Source: Oceaniglobus ichthyenteri (GTDB lineage: Bacteria; Pseudomonadota; Alphaproteobacteria; Rhodobacterales; Rhodobacteraceae). Taken from it: a stretch of DNA of 64,000 bases. Numbering within the stretch: position 1 is the first letter of the stretch; the number at the start of each line of letters is the position of its first letter. The stretch is taken from NCBI RefSeq assembly GCF_003057885.1, contig NZ_QAGK01000003.1, positions 310,001 through 374,000 on the forward strand, in the 5' to 3' direction. The translations under genes were made by a program, and so were the position numbers. This document shows, one piece after another, positions 1 through 8,599 of this stretch. The notes under the pieces are model-generated. The model did not search any database. It saw nothing but the letters and a program-made list of their open reading frames with translations, and was not told the origin of the DNA.

Positions 1-2456
1 GCCGTACCTTTTGCCGCCCAGTCGCGCGACGATCCGGCGCCGTATTGTTCGCCCGCAAAGATCACCAAAGGCGTGTCGTTGTCCTGATGTGCCATGGCAG
101 CGTCATAAATCGACATCTGTTCGCCATCCGGCCCCACGGTGTATCCGCCTTCGACACCGTCCAGCATTTCGTTTTTGATACGAATGTTGGCGAATGTGCC
201 GCGCATCATCACCTCGTGGTTGCCCCGTCGCGATCCATAGCTGTTGAATTCACGCGGTGGCACCTGACGATCGACCAGGTATTTCCCGGCGGGCGTGGTT
301 TCCTTGAACGACCCGGCGGGCGAGATGTGATCGGTTGTGATCATATCGCCCAGAATCGCCAGAACCTTGGCATCTTTTACGTCGCTGATCACGCCTGGGT
401 CTTTGCTCATGCCCTGGAAATAGGGCGGGTTCTGAACATAGGTGCTTGAGGCGGGCCAATCATAGGTCTGGCTGTCGGTGGTTTCCACGCTCTGCCATTT
501 TTCGTCGCCTTTGAAAACATCGGCGTATTTCGATTGGAACGCGTCGCGGGTCACAGTTTTTTCGACCAGTTCGGCAATTTCAGCGGTGGTTGGCCAGATG
601 TCTTTCAGGAAGACATCATTGCCGTTCTGATCCTGGCCCAGGGGCTGTGTGGTGATGTCGATATTCATATCGCCCACCAGTGCATAAGCCACGACCAGAG
701 GTGGTGATGCCAGATAGTTGGCGCGCACGTCGGGCGAAATCCGCCCTTCAAAGTTGCGGTTGCCCGACAGGACCGACACGCCGATCAGGTCATAATCATT
801 GATCGCCTTGCTGATTGCAGGCTCAAGCGGGCCCGAGTTGCCGATACAAGTGGTGCAGCCGTATCCGACCAGGTTAAAGCCGATGGCATCAAGGTCATCC
901 TGCAATTCTGCCGCCTCAAGATAGGCAGAAACCACCTGTGATCCGGGCGCGAGCGAGGTCTTGACCCACGGTTTGCGGGTCAGGCCCAAGGCGCGCGCCT
1001 TGCGGGCGACAAGACCGGCACCGATCATCACATAGGGGTTTGATGTGTTGGTGCAGGATGTGATCGAGGCGATCACGATTGATCCGTCATGCAGCTGATA
1101 GGGCGCATCGCCGTTCATCTGTGCAACGAATCCGCGCTGATGATGGCCGACATCGCCGGGAATATCCTGTGGCGCAGGCTGGCCACCTTCGCCTTCCCAG
1201 CGCACTTTTTGTTTTTCGGGCGCACGTTTGCCTTCGCGCTCGCCTTTGATGTACTCCGCAAAGCTGCTGGCGGCTTTGGTCAGGGCGATATGATCCTGCG
1301 GGCGTTTGGGGCCGGAAATCGCAGGAACGATGGTCGACATGTCGAGTTCAAGGGTGTCGGTATACACCGGTTCGTACCCCGCACCGCGCCACATGCCGTT
1401 GGCCTTGGCATAGGCTTCGACCAGGGCGATGGCGTCCTGATCGCGGCCCGTGGTGTTCAGATAGCGCAGCGTTTCGTCATCAATGGGGAAGAAACCGCAG
1501 GTTGCCCCGTATTCGGGGGCCATGTTGCCAATCGTGGCGCGGTCGGCCAGGGGAACGTTGTCCAACCCATCGCCATAGAATTCAACGAATTTACCGACGA
1601 CGCCCTTGGCGCGCAGCAGTTCGACCACCTTCAACACAAGATCGGTGGCGGTGGTGCCTTCGGGCATTGCGCCGGTCAGTTTGAACCCGATTACCTCGGG
1701 AATCAGCATCGAAATCGGCTGGCCCAGCATGGCGGCCTCGGCCTCGATCCCGCCAACGCCCCAGCCCAGAACAGCGGCGCCGTTGACCATGGTTGTGTGG
1801 CTGTCGGTGCCGACCAATGTATCGGGGTAAGCAACCTGCGCGCCGTTCTGATCGGTGTCGGTCCAGACGGTTTGCGACAGATATTCCAGGTTTACCTGAT
1901 GGCAAATGCCGGTTCCCGGCGGCACAACGCGGAAATTGTTGAACGCCGACTGGCCCCATTTCAGGAACGTGTAGCGTTCCATGTTCCGCTCATATTCGCG
2001 GTCAACGTTCAACTGGAACGCGCGCGGCGTGCCAAATTCGTCAATCATCACCGAATGGTCAATGACCAGATCAACAGGGTTCAGCGGGTTGATCATTTGC
2101 GCATCGCCACCCAGCGAAATGATCGCATCGCGCATCGCCGCCAGATCGACAACCGCCGGAACGCCGGTGAAATCCTGCAACAAGACGCGCGCCGGACGAT
2201 AGGCGATTTCACGGTTGGTTTTGCCACCATTTGCGGCCCAATCGGAAAATGCCTTGATGTCATCCACCTGAACGGTTTTGCCATCTTCGAACCGCAACAT
2301 GTTTTCCAACACCACTTTCAAAGCGGCGGGAAGGCGCGAAAAGTCGCCCAAGCCTGCCTTTTCGGCAGCCTCGATCGAGTAATAAGAATAGGTTTTCCCG
2401 CCAACGGTAAGGTCCGTGCGGGTTTTGGCGGTGTCTTGTCCAACCTGGATGGTCAT
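1..2456 (-). CDS. acnA: Aconitate hydratase A (partial, C-terminus beyond window)
   Basis: TCA-cycle enzyme interconverting citrate and isocitrate with a [4Fe-4S] cluster, in the cytoplasm. The reading frame starts at the ATG at 2456 and runs off the left edge, giving about 818 residues against the usual 890-930, so roughly the last 80-110 residues are missing. Cluster ligand motifs are visible: a SCTNTSN box encoded near 1030-1050 and a GCTTC box near 845-865, which supply the three cysteines. The N-terminal start TIQVGQDT and the AcnA hallmark VGTDSHTTM are present. It stands alone, divergent from the DUF1223 gene. A GTATAC-centred motif lies 79 bp upstream of the start. Confidence is high; only the C-terminal swivelling domain is incomplete. 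Confidence 0.97.
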   Translation of the reverse strand, partial: MTIQVGQDTAKTRTDLTVGGKTYSYYSIEAAEKAGLGDFSRLPAALKVVLENMLRFEDGKTVQVDDIKAFSDWAANGGKTNREIAYRPARVLLQDFTGVPAVVDLAAMRDAIISLGGDAQMINPLNPVDLVIDHSVMIDEFGTPRAFQLNVDREYERNMERYTFLKWGQSAFNNFRVVPPGTGICHQVNLEYLSQTVWTDTDQNGAQVAYPDTLVGTDSHTTMVNGAAVLGWGVGGIEAEAAMLGQPISMLIPEVIGFKLTGAMPEGTTATDLVLKVVELLRAKGVVGKFVEFYGDGLDNVPLADRATIGNMAPEYGATCGFFPIDDETLRYLNTTGRDQDAIALVEAYAKANGMWRGAGYEPVYTDTLELDMSTIVPAISGPKRPQDHIALTKAASSFAEYIKGEREGKRAPEKQKVRWEGEGGQPAPQDIPGDVGHHQRGFVAQMNGDAPYQLHDGSIVIASITSCTNTSNPYVMIGAGLVARKARALGLTRKPWVKTSLAPGSQVVSAYLEAAELQDDLDAIGFNLVGYGCTTCIGNSGPLEPAISKAINDYDLIGVSVLSGNRNFEGRISPDVRANYLASPPLVVAYALVGDMNIDITTQPLGQDQNGNDVFLKDIWPTTAEIAELVEKTVTRDAFQSKYADVFKGDEKWQSVETTDSQTYDWPASSTYVQNPPYFQGMSKDPGVISDVKDAKVLAILGDMITTDHISPAGSFKETTPAGKYLVDRQVPPREFNSYGSRRGNHEVMMRGTFANIRIKNEMLDGVEGGYTVGPDGEQMSIYDAAMAHQDNDTPLVIFAGEQYGAGSSRDWAAKGT

Positions 2457-2534
2457 GGAATGCTCCAATACGACAGTGGCTAAAATTTCGTGCAGGATAG
2501 GCCAGTCCGGGCCGTTTTCCAACAGTGTCTGGCG

Positions 2535-2547
2535 TTGTATACCATTG
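2535..2547. promoter_or_regulatory. GTATAC-centred motif upstream of acnA
   Basis: The 13-mer TTGTATACCATTG lies 79 bp before the acnA start. It matches 12 of 13 positions of a site on the other strand at 11344-11356 upstream of the second gap gene. GTATAC-centred palindromes are common operators of GntR-type regulators. No factor can be named from the sequence. Confidence 0.25.
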
Positions 2548-2687
2548 CACACCGCAAACTGCCAGAGGGGAATCGCTCTGAACTATCGGTTGTTGCGGTG
2601 GAGTCTGTCACGTCTACTCTCTAAACCTTGATTGGTCATTTCAAGACGGGTTGGATAGGCACAGATGAGGCCAAGAAAGGGCATGGT

Positions 2688-3380
2688 ATGCGAAATCTGA
2701 TTGCAGCGGCGATGATGATCCTGGGGGGCGGCGGTTTCGCCCATGCCGAGGATCAACCCGTTGTGGTCGAATTGTTTACCTCACAAGGGTGCTCATCCTG
2801 CCCGCCAGCCGATAAATTGCTGGGTGAACTGGCGGGGCGTGATGATGTGATCGCGCTGGCGCTGCATGTCGATTATTGGGATTACATCGGTTGGAAGGAC
2901 AAGTTCGCCAAACCGGCGTTCACCAAGCGGCAGAAATTTTATGCCAAGGCCGCAGGCGCGCGCACGATTTACACGCCTCAGTTGATTGTCGGTGGCAAGG
3001 ATCACGTGGTCGGATACCGCCCGATGGAGGTGGCCGAACTGATTCAGGCGCACCGCGCCGCACCCGACCCCGTGATGATTTCCGCCAGCCGCGAGGGCGG
3101 TACCGTCCGGGTTGAGGCGCGGGTTGTCGGTACGATTGCGGGCAAGATGGTGGTGCAACTGGCGCGGTTTTCACCGAACGAAACCGTTGAAATTCAACGG
3201 GGTGAGAACGAAGGCAACACCTATACCTATCATAATATCGTGCGTGACTGGGCGATTCTGGGCGAATGGGACGGCGCCGCGCCCCTGACGCTTGACGCGC
3301 CGGTTCCAGACGGGCCCGTGGCGATCATTATTCAGCAGGCGGGGTTCGGTCCGGTTGTCGGGGCGGCGCGGCTCGACTGA
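2688..3380 (+). CDS. Secreted DUF1223 thioredoxin-fold-like protein
   Basis: Predicted exported protein of 230 residues; the function of the DUF1223 family is not established. The start at 2688 is chosen because it gives a classic signal peptide (MRNLIAAAMM then a small-residue stretch ending AHA-ED, cleavage near residue 20) and has AAGAAAGGG just upstream; an in-frame ATG at 2628 would bury the signal peptide. A CxxC pair (C35, C38) sits in the context SQGCSSCPP, as in thioredoxin-like DUF1223 proteins, suggesting periplasmic redox chemistry (inference). Its last 53 bp overlap the 3' end of the convergent acyltransferase gene. Divergent from acnA. Confidence 0.88.
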   Translation: MRNLIAAAMMILGGGGFAHAEDQPVVVELFTSQGCSSCPPADKLLGELAGRDDVIALALHVDYWDYIGWKDKFAKPAFTKRQKFYAKAAGARTIYTPQLIVGGKDHVVGYRPMEVAELIQAHRAAPDPVMISASREGGTVRVEARVVGTIAGKMVVQLARFSPNETVEIQRGENEGNTYTYHNIVRDWAILGEWDGAAPLTLDAPVPDGPVAIIIQQAGFGPVVGAARLD

Positions 3381-4257
3381 CTTTTCGGGCGGCGAGGCGT
3401 GCCTGTTGTTGCGGTTTCCAACGGCGATGAATCCAGAACCATTGTTCCATATTTTTGCGCACCATCCGCTCAAGGCTATCATTCAACGCTTGGGTGATGC
3501 CCTCAGGGTCGCTCAGGGGAATCGGCGTATCCACGACCATCTCAAAGCTCAGGCCATCGGGCTGACGCACCCCGTAGATCGGAATCACCACCGCGTTGTA
3601 TTTTATCGCCAATTCGGCGGCCGATAGGGCGGTTGGCGCGGGTTGGCCGAAATATGTAAGCTGGCCACCTTCAGATGCATAAACATCAATCAGGATACCG
3701 ATGCTGTTGCCCTTTTTCAAATGGCCAACATAGGCCGCCAACCCCTTGCGGGTGGCGGGAAAAACCGGACCCGCAATATCACCCAGCGCACGCACGTAAT
3801 GATCGTTGAACTTGCGATTTTTCATCTCTCGGTACAATCCGGCCAGGGGATACCCCTGATGCACCAACGCCGCGCGCGGTGCGTCGTAATTGCCGAAATG
3901 GCCGGTAACCAGAACGGTTGGTCTATTTTCGGCGCGGGCCTGTTGCAGCGCCGCCAGTCCGGGGCCGGTGAGGGGGGTGTTTTTCACCCGGTTCTTGAAT
4001 TCCTCACCTGAATAAAGCTCGATCAATGTACGCCCCGCATTGTCGGGCACCGCGCGCATCAGGCGCTTGACCTCGGTTTCGGGCAGATCGGGCAGAACAT
4101 GGGCAAGGTTCGCGCGCACCCGTTTGTCCCATCCGGCCAAAGGCGCGACGATCCGGGATACGATCCAACCCATCATCGGGATCCGATACCGGTAAGGCAC
4201 CGCCAAAGCCGCGGCCAAAATCGCGCGGATCGCAAGGTTTTGAAAAGTATCACGCAT
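3328..4257 (-). CDS. LpxL/HtrB-family lysophospholipid or lipid A acyltransferase
   Basis: Inner-membrane-associated acyltransferase of the LpxL/LpxM/HtrB family (309 residues, near the usual 290-310), likely adding a secondary acyl chain to lipid A; other lysophospholipid acyltransferases share the fold. The catalytic HX4D signature is visible as H120-FGNY-D125, followed by a positively charged YREMKNRKFND segment and the C-terminal EQWFWIHRRWK motif typical of the family. A hydrophobic N-terminal stretch (about residues 8-40) fits membrane anchoring. The proline-, arginine- and alanine-rich C-terminal tail is unusual and is encoded where the gene overlaps the convergent DUF1223 gene by 53 bp. 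About 210 bp upstream (4258-4471) contain no gene I can support. Confidence 0.88.
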   Translation of the reverse strand: MRDTFQNLAIRAILAAALAVPYRYRIPMMGWIVSRIVAPLAGWDKRVRANLAHVLPDLPETEVKRLMRAVPDNAGRTLIELYSGEEFKNRVKNTPLTGPGLAALQQARAENRPTVLVTGHFGNYDAPRAALVHQGYPLAGLYREMKNRKFNDHYVRALGDIAGPVFPATRKGLAAYVGHLKKGNSIGILIDVYASEGGQLTYFGQPAPTALSAAELAIKYNAVVIPIYGVRQPDGLSFEMVVDTPIPLSDPEGITQALNDSLERMVRKNMEQWFWIHRRWKPQQQARLAARKVSRAAPPRQPDRTPPAE

Positions 4258-4471
4258 GAAAAGTGAATTCGCTTTGGCCCAGGGTCAGGTCCGCCAAACA
4301 TAAGGCCGGGGACCAACGGCCACAATGGGACCGCGCCGATTGACCTTTGCCAGACAAGACAACCGCGCAGGATTCTATCGGGCGTTTTGGTCCATCGGAG
4401 GATACCTGCGGATCAGCCTTGAAACCCTGCAATGCATTTGTAACAACGCAGACCGTTGCAGTTCACTGCTC

Positions 4472-5605
4472 TCATTCATCCTCCTCCGCAAGCACCAGTT
4501 GAATTTCACCACTGTCGACCAGGGCACGAATGGCGGTGATTACTTCGGTTTGGGCCGCTTCTGCGACTTTTGTCTTGATCGGGCCCATTTCCTCGGCCTC
4601 GTCGCGCAGGGTGGCAGCAAGGCGTTTTGACATGTTTTGCAACAGGAATTCGACCGCGTCCTTGGTATCGGATGATACGCTTGCCACAATAATCACCAGA
4701 CTTTCCTGAGGCACGTTGCGCAAAACAGCGGGAACATCCAGCGGTTGAATGCGGTCGGGGATATCGGCAAATGTGAAAATCGCCCGCCGCACTTCGTCGG
4801 CGAAGGCGGCGTCATCCTCGCTCAGCCCATTCAAAACCTCATCCCGTGTCGCGCTGGCCGATACGTTAAGGATCGCACCCACACGGGCCACCGCGCCGGT
4901 GGTAAAGGCACGGGGTGGTTCGGCCTTTAACTCGGCCGCCAGCGATAAACCGATTCGGCGCACGGTATCGGGATCAACATCCGCGGTTTCCGACATGGCA
5001 AAGGTAAGGCGGCGCGCCTTTTCTCCGGGTAATTTGCCCAGAATTTCGGCCGCTTTCGCAACCTTCAGTTTCGACAAAAGCACTGCGCCCACCTCGGGCG
5101 ACTGGCGTTTCAACAGGGGCAGCAGTTGGTCGATTTCAAAACTGGCCAGACTTTCCCAGGGATCGTTGAACCACACCATCCCGGCCTGTTTGCGCAGGCG
5201 CGCGGCCATATCGGCACTGATCACGCCGCCCAGAATACTGAGCGCGCCTTCCAATCCGCCGGGAAATACCAATCCGATACTGTCCAGCTCGTTTGCGAAT
5301 TCTTCGATTACCGATTTGAGGGTGGCGCGATCGACATAGCGCATCTGACTCATCTGCGTTGTCAATTCGGCCTGCAAAGGTTCGGGCAGATCGGCCAAGG
5401 GCAGGCTGGCCCCCTCGGCCAACAACAGGCGCACCACGATGGCGGCCTTTTGCCGCCGTGAAAGAGACGGGCCGGTGCGGATACCGGTCAGGCGCCCACC
5501 GGTGGGGCGTACCGATGCAGACGCCGGAACGCCGGATCGGGAATTGGGCAGGGTCAGTTCGGTTGTCACACATCGGGCCTTTGCCTGGGGTCTGGATACA
5601 TCCAA
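4472..5605 (-). CDS. fliG: Flagellar motor switch protein FliG family, isolated gene
   Basis: FliG forms the rotor ring of the flagellum that couples to the stator. The protein has 377 residues (family usually 330-370). The N-terminal helical domain carries the LSRRQKAAIVV motif near residue 49. The C-terminal domain keeps the LQNMSKRLAATLRDE segment, equivalent to the charged torque helix, followed by GPI. The first 45 residues are low-complexity and poorly conserved, and the ATG at 5605 lacks a ribosome site; a GTG at 5569 preceded by AAAGG is a good alternative start. No other flagellar gene lies in the window. It could be the motor FliG encoded apart from the main cluster, or a divergent paralogue. 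Confidence 0.8.
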   Translation of the reverse strand: MDVSRPQAKARCVTTELTLPNSRSGVPASASVRPTGGRLTGIRTGPSLSRRQKAAIVVRLLLAEGASLPLADLPEPLQAELTTQMSQMRYVDRATLKSVIEEFANELDSIGLVFPGGLEGALSILGGVISADMAARLRKQAGMVWFNDPWESLASFEIDQLLPLLKRQSPEVGAVLLSKLKVAKAAEILGKLPGEKARRLTFAMSETADVDPDTVRRIGLSLAAELKAEPPRAFTTGAVARVGAILNVSASATRDEVLNGLSEDDAAFADEVRRAIFTFADIPDRIQPLDVPAVLRNVPQESLVIIVASVSSDTKDAVEFLLQNMSKRLAATLRDEAEEMGPIKTKVAEAAQTEVITAIRALVDSGEIQLVLAEEDE

Positions 5606-5720
5606 TCTGTGACAGCATTGGGTTAACAGGCCGTTTGCAAAGCCGATTCAATGTCGGTGAAAAATCTTCTGGCGGATAAATTCCTTACCCACCAGAAGGC
5701 CAAATCGCCGATCCGGCTGT

Positions 5721-5891
5721 TCAACTTGTTGTTGGCGCGACACAGGTGCCCGTGGCATTGTCCAGAATCATCCCATCTGCACAGGAAATCGACGCCTGCT
5801 GTTTATGATCGTACCCCGCGCACCCCGAAGCGACGGCAAACGTAGGGGCCAGCGCCAAAACAGAGGCGGCGAGAAGCGTTTTTAAAATCAT
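5721..5891 (-). CDS. Small secreted cysteine-containing protein (56 aa), function unknown
   Basis: A 56-residue protein starting at the ATG at 5891, preceded by AAAAGGAACACG as ribosome site; an upstream in-frame ATG at 5939 lacks one. Residues 1-21 form a signal peptide (MILKTLLAASVLALAPTFAVA). The mature part of about 35 residues has three cysteines and ends GTCVAPTTS, with an acidic/polar core. Related short proteins occur next to purB in Rhodobacteraceae, in my recollection; no function is known. It lies downstream of purB on the same strand, separated by a hairpin, so it is probably transcribed on its own. Confidence 0.7.
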   Translation of the reverse strand: MILKTLLAASVLALAPTFAVASGCAGYDHKQQASISCADGMILDNATGTCVAPTTS

Positions 5892-5943
5892 CGTGCGTGT
5901 TCCTTTTCGTTTGTTGTTGTCGATAAAGAACATTAGCACGAAA

Positions 5944-5982
5944 ATGACATTTCCCCCACGTAAACTTGGGGCGAAATGTCAT
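5944..5982 (-). terminator. Hairpin terminator downstream of purB
   Basis: A perfect 10-bp inverted repeat (ATGACATTTC / GAAATGTCAT) with additional CCCCA/TGGGG pairing inside starts 8 bp after the purB stop. On the minus strand it is followed by TTTTCG, consistent with an intrinsic terminator separating purB from the small secreted gene. Confidence 0.65.
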
Positions 5983-5989
5983 AATCACA

Positions 5990-7294
5990 TCAGCCTTTGA
6001 AAACCCGGGCAAAAATCGTGTCTACATATTTTGTGTGATACCCGATATCGAACTTTTCCTCGATCTCGGCAGGGGACAGCGCCGCCGTCACCTCGTCGTC
6101 GGCCAAAAGCTCGGTTTTGAAATCGGCACCCTGTTCCCACACTTTCATCGCGTTGCGTTGCACCAGTTTGTAACTGTCTTCGCGGCTGACCCCGGCTTGG
6201 GTCAGCGCCAGAAGAACCCGCTGACTCATCACCAACCCACGGAACTGATTCATATTTTTCAGCATGTTGTCGGGGTAAATCACCAGTTTGTCGACCAGCC
6301 CTGTCAGGCGCGCCAAGGCGAAATCCAGGGTGATTGTCGTGTCGGGGCCGATGTTACGTTCGACCGATGAGTGAGAAATGTCGCGTTCGTGCCACAGGGT
6401 CACGTTTTCCATCGCGGGTATCACCGCCATACGCACCAGGCGCGCCAATCCGGTCAGGTTTTCTGACAGGACCGGATTGCGTTTATGGGGCATCGCGCTG
6501 CTGCCCTTCTGACCTTTCGAGAAGAATTCTTCGGCCTCCAACACTTCGGTGCGCTGCATATGACGAATTTCGGTGGCGATGTTTTCGATGCTCGACCCGA
6601 TCACGCCCAGGGTGGCAAAGAATGCCGCGTGGCGATCACGCGGGATCACCTGGGTTGAAATCGGCTCGGGCGTCAGGCCCAGTTGTTCACACACATGTTC
6701 TTCGACCGCGGGGTCGATATTGGCGAATGTGCCGACCGCACCGGAAATTGCGCCTGTGGCGATTTCGGCCCGGGCCGTGGCCAGACGGGTGCGGTTGCGA
6801 TCCATTTCGGCGTAAAACCGCGCGAATGTCAGACCCATTGTGGTGGGTTCCGCATGAATCCCGTGGCTGCGCCCGATGCGCACGGTGTCCTTGTGCTCAT
6901 ACGCTCGGCGTTTCAGCGCGTCGAGTAACGCATCAAGATCGGCCAGCAAAATGTCGGTTGCCCGCACCAGTTGCACGTTGAATGTGGTATCCAGCACATC
7001 AGAGCTGGTCATCCCCTGATGCACGAACCGCGCTTCTTTTTCGCCAATGATTTCGGCAAGATGGGTGAGAAACGCGATAACGTCATGCTTGGTGACGGCC
7101 TCGATTTCATCAATCCGCCCGACGTTGAATTCAACATCCTTGGCTTTCCAGACGGCGGCCGCACTTTGCGCGGGAATCACGCCCAGTTTGGCCTGAGCAT
7201 CACAGGCGTGCGCCTCGATCTCGTACCAAATGCGGAATTTGGTGGCGGGTGACCAGATGTTAACCATTTCAGGGCGAGAATAACGGGGGATCAT
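5990..7294 (-). CDS. purB: Adenylosuccinate lyase
   Basis: Cytoplasmic purine biosynthesis enzyme that removes fumarate from SAICAR and from adenylosuccinate. The protein has 434 residues, normal for bacterial PurB. The start at 7294 gives the canonical N-terminus MIPRYSRPEM; the frame stays open far upstream, but that stretch shows no homology and overlaps bioY on the other strand. The fumarase/aspartase superfamily signature GSSAMPHKRNP is present, as are the MTSSDVLDT and HGIHAEPTT motifs of the active site. Monocistronic, divergent from the DUF6314 gene, and ended by a strong hairpin at 5944-5982. Confidence 0.97.
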   Translation of the reverse strand: MIPRYSRPEMVNIWSPATKFRIWYEIEAHACDAQAKLGVIPAQSAAAVWKAKDVEFNVGRIDEIEAVTKHDVIAFLTHLAEIIGEKEARFVHQGMTSSDVLDTTFNVQLVRATDILLADLDALLDALKRRAYEHKDTVRIGRSHGIHAEPTTMGLTFARFYAEMDRNRTRLATARAEIATGAISGAVGTFANIDPAVEEHVCEQLGLTPEPISTQVIPRDRHAAFFATLGVIGSSIENIATEIRHMQRTEVLEAEEFFSKGQKGSSAMPHKRNPVLSENLTGLARLVRMAVIPAMENVTLWHERDISHSSVERNIGPDTTITLDFALARLTGLVDKLVIYPDNMLKNMNQFRGLVMSQRVLLALTQAGVSREDSYKLVQRNAMKVWEQGADFKTELLADDEVTAALSPAEIEEKFDIGYHTKYVDTIFARVFKG

Positions 7295-7372
7295 TGGCGT
7301 GGCCTTTCCGGTGGCAAAGGGGTTGGGCGGGTCATAAACTGCGCAACCTATGGCCACAAGGGAGGGCGCGGT

Positions 7373-7828
7373 TTGCAGCAGGCTTTGATCGGGTTGGCCG
7401 ATTTTATCGGGCTGTGGCGCATTGAGCGCGACATCGAAGATCGACGCGCCGGTAATACCGCCCGGTTCAAGGGGCAGGTGCGGTTTGAACCCGGTGATAG
7501 CGGGCTGATTTATGATGAAACCGGACAGTTGTATATGCCGGGGCAGGGGGCAATCACGGCGACGCGCCGGTATTTCTGGCGCCAACAGGAGGGTGAGATT
7601 GCGGTTTCGTTTGAAGATGGCCGGGCCTTTCACCGCTTTGATCCGGGCGCGGTTCAGCCAACCGCAACCCATGTCTGCCCGCCCGATACCTATCGCCTCA
7701 GCTATGATTTCGCGGCGTGGCCGGTTTGGTATTTGCGCCATGATGTAACCGGGCCGCGCAAATCTTATAGTATGCGCTCTTGCTACGCGCCTTGTGCTGG
7801 TGCAGAAACGTCGGCAAAGTCGGTTTAA
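7373..7828 (+). CDS. DUF6314 family protein
   Basis: A 151-residue cytoplasmic protein of the alphaproteobacterial DUF6314 family, of unknown function and probably a small beta-barrel (many alternating W, Y and F residues, no signal peptide, no membrane segment). The start is a TTG at 7373 with AGGGAGGG 6 nt upstream; no ATG start fits the frame. The family's conserved features seem to be the FIGLWRIERDI N-terminus and a CPPDTYRLSYDF motif near residue 102. Only 13 bp separate it from bioY, so the two are likely co-transcribed. A link to biotin is only by neighbourhood. Confidence 0.75.
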   Translation: MQQALIGLADFIGLWRIERDIEDRRAGNTARFKGQVRFEPGDSGLIYDETGQLYMPGQGAITATRRYFWRQQEGEIAVSFEDGRAFHRFDPGAVQPTATHVCPPDTYRLSYDFAAWPVWYLRHDVTGPRKSYSMRSCYAPCAGAETSAKSV

Positions 7829-7841
7829 CAGGGGCGAAGAT

Positions 7842-8447
7842 ATGGCCAATTCTATGACAGATCGTGTGCTGGTCGAGGCGGTTCTGCCGTCACAGGGCGC
7901 ACAATTGCGGATCAAACAGGCGGTGCTGGTGGTGCTGGGCATCGCGGCGTTGGCGGTAATGGCCAAGATCAAGGTGCCGGTGCCCGGCAGCCCGGTTGCC
8001 ATTGGCATGGGCACGTTTGCCGTGCTGTCAATCGCGGCGGCCTATGGCCCGCGTCTGGGCCTGACCACGATCCTGGGATACATGCTGGTGGGCGCGCTGG
8101 GCTTTGACATCTTCCAAAGCTCGACCGCCGAGTTGACCGGCCTGACCTATATGACAGGCAGCACCGGTGGTTATCTGGTCGGATATGTCGTGGCCACCTT
8201 GGCGATGGGCCTGCTGGCGCAGCGCGGTTGGGATCGTTCGGCCGGCTGGATGGCGGCGGCGATGGTGGTCGGCAATGCGTTGATCTATGTGCCGGGTCTG
8301 GTCTGGTTGGGCCAACTTTATGGGTGGGATCAACCGATCCTGGCATGGGGTCTGACACCGTTCCTGTTGGGTGACGCGCTGAAGCTGGGTCTGGCGGCGA
8401 TTATCCTGCCGGGCCTTTGGGCATTGGTCGGTCGCGCGCGCGGCTGA
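7842..8447 (+). CDS. bioY: Biotin transporter S component BioY
   Basis: Membrane substrate-binding component of biotin uptake (ECF-type; in many alphaproteobacteria BioY functions with or without BioMN). The protein has 201 residues with about six hydrophobic segments. The conserved BioY stretch with KVPVPGSPVAI near residue 45 and the TGSTGGYLVGY motif near residue 103 are present. The start at 7842 is preceded by GGGGCGAAG; an upstream ATG at 7794 falls inside the previous gene. No bioM or bioN gene follows: a terminator ends the unit at once, so this looks like a solitary BioY. Confidence 0.93.
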   Translation: MANSMTDRVLVEAVLPSQGAQLRIKQAVLVVLGIAALAVMAKIKVPVPGSPVAIGMGTFAVLSIAAAYGPRLGLTTILGYMLVGALGFDIFQSSTAELTGLTYMTGSTGGYLVGYVVATLAMGLLAQRGWDRSAGWMAAAMVVGNALIYVPGLVWLGQLYGWDQPILAWGLTPFLLGDALKLGLAAIILPGLWALVGRARG

Positions 8448-8464
8448 AACGCATTCAAGGTTTG

Positions 8465-8502
8465 AAAAAGGGGCGTGGCCGATGGCTGCGCCCTTTTTGT
8501 TT
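8465..8502 (+). terminator. Intrinsic terminator after bioY
   Basis: The stem AAAAAGGGGCG pairs with CGCCCTTTTT across a 13-nt loop, followed by GTTT. It lies 18 bp after the bioY stop. Confidence 0.8.
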
Positions 8503-8535
8503 GGGGTGGCGGCAGCTTGCCAAACCCTGAAATGC

Positions 8536-8567
8536 GAAACGGGCAAGCGGTGTGGCTTGCCCGTTTC
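8536..8567 (-). terminator. Strong hairpin terminator of the DUF1127 gene (possibly bidirectional)
   Basis: A perfect 13-bp inverted repeat (GAAACGGGCAAGC / GCTTGCCCGTTTC) with a 6-nt loop lies 33 bp downstream of the minus-strand small gene. The T-run is weak, so it may act partly as a 3' stabiliser. Confidence 0.65.
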
Positions 8568-8599
8568 ATGGTTGCGAGGGGTCAGGCGGGTTGTCCCGC

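Noticed and set aside
1089-2483. 464-codon plus-strand open frame antisense to acnA
   Set aside because: Mirror frame of a high-GC gene; no ribosome site, no homology pattern, low-complexity His/Arg/Gly-rich product. The aconitase frame explains the region fully.
4258-4432. Short minus-strand frame upstream of the acyltransferase
   Set aside because: No ribosome site and no coding features; this is most likely promoter and leader DNA.
7295-8014. Upstream extension of the purB frame to 674 residues
   Set aside because: The extension overlaps bioY and DUF6314 on the other strand and shows no family sequence; the canonical MIPRYSRPEM start at 7294 is correct.
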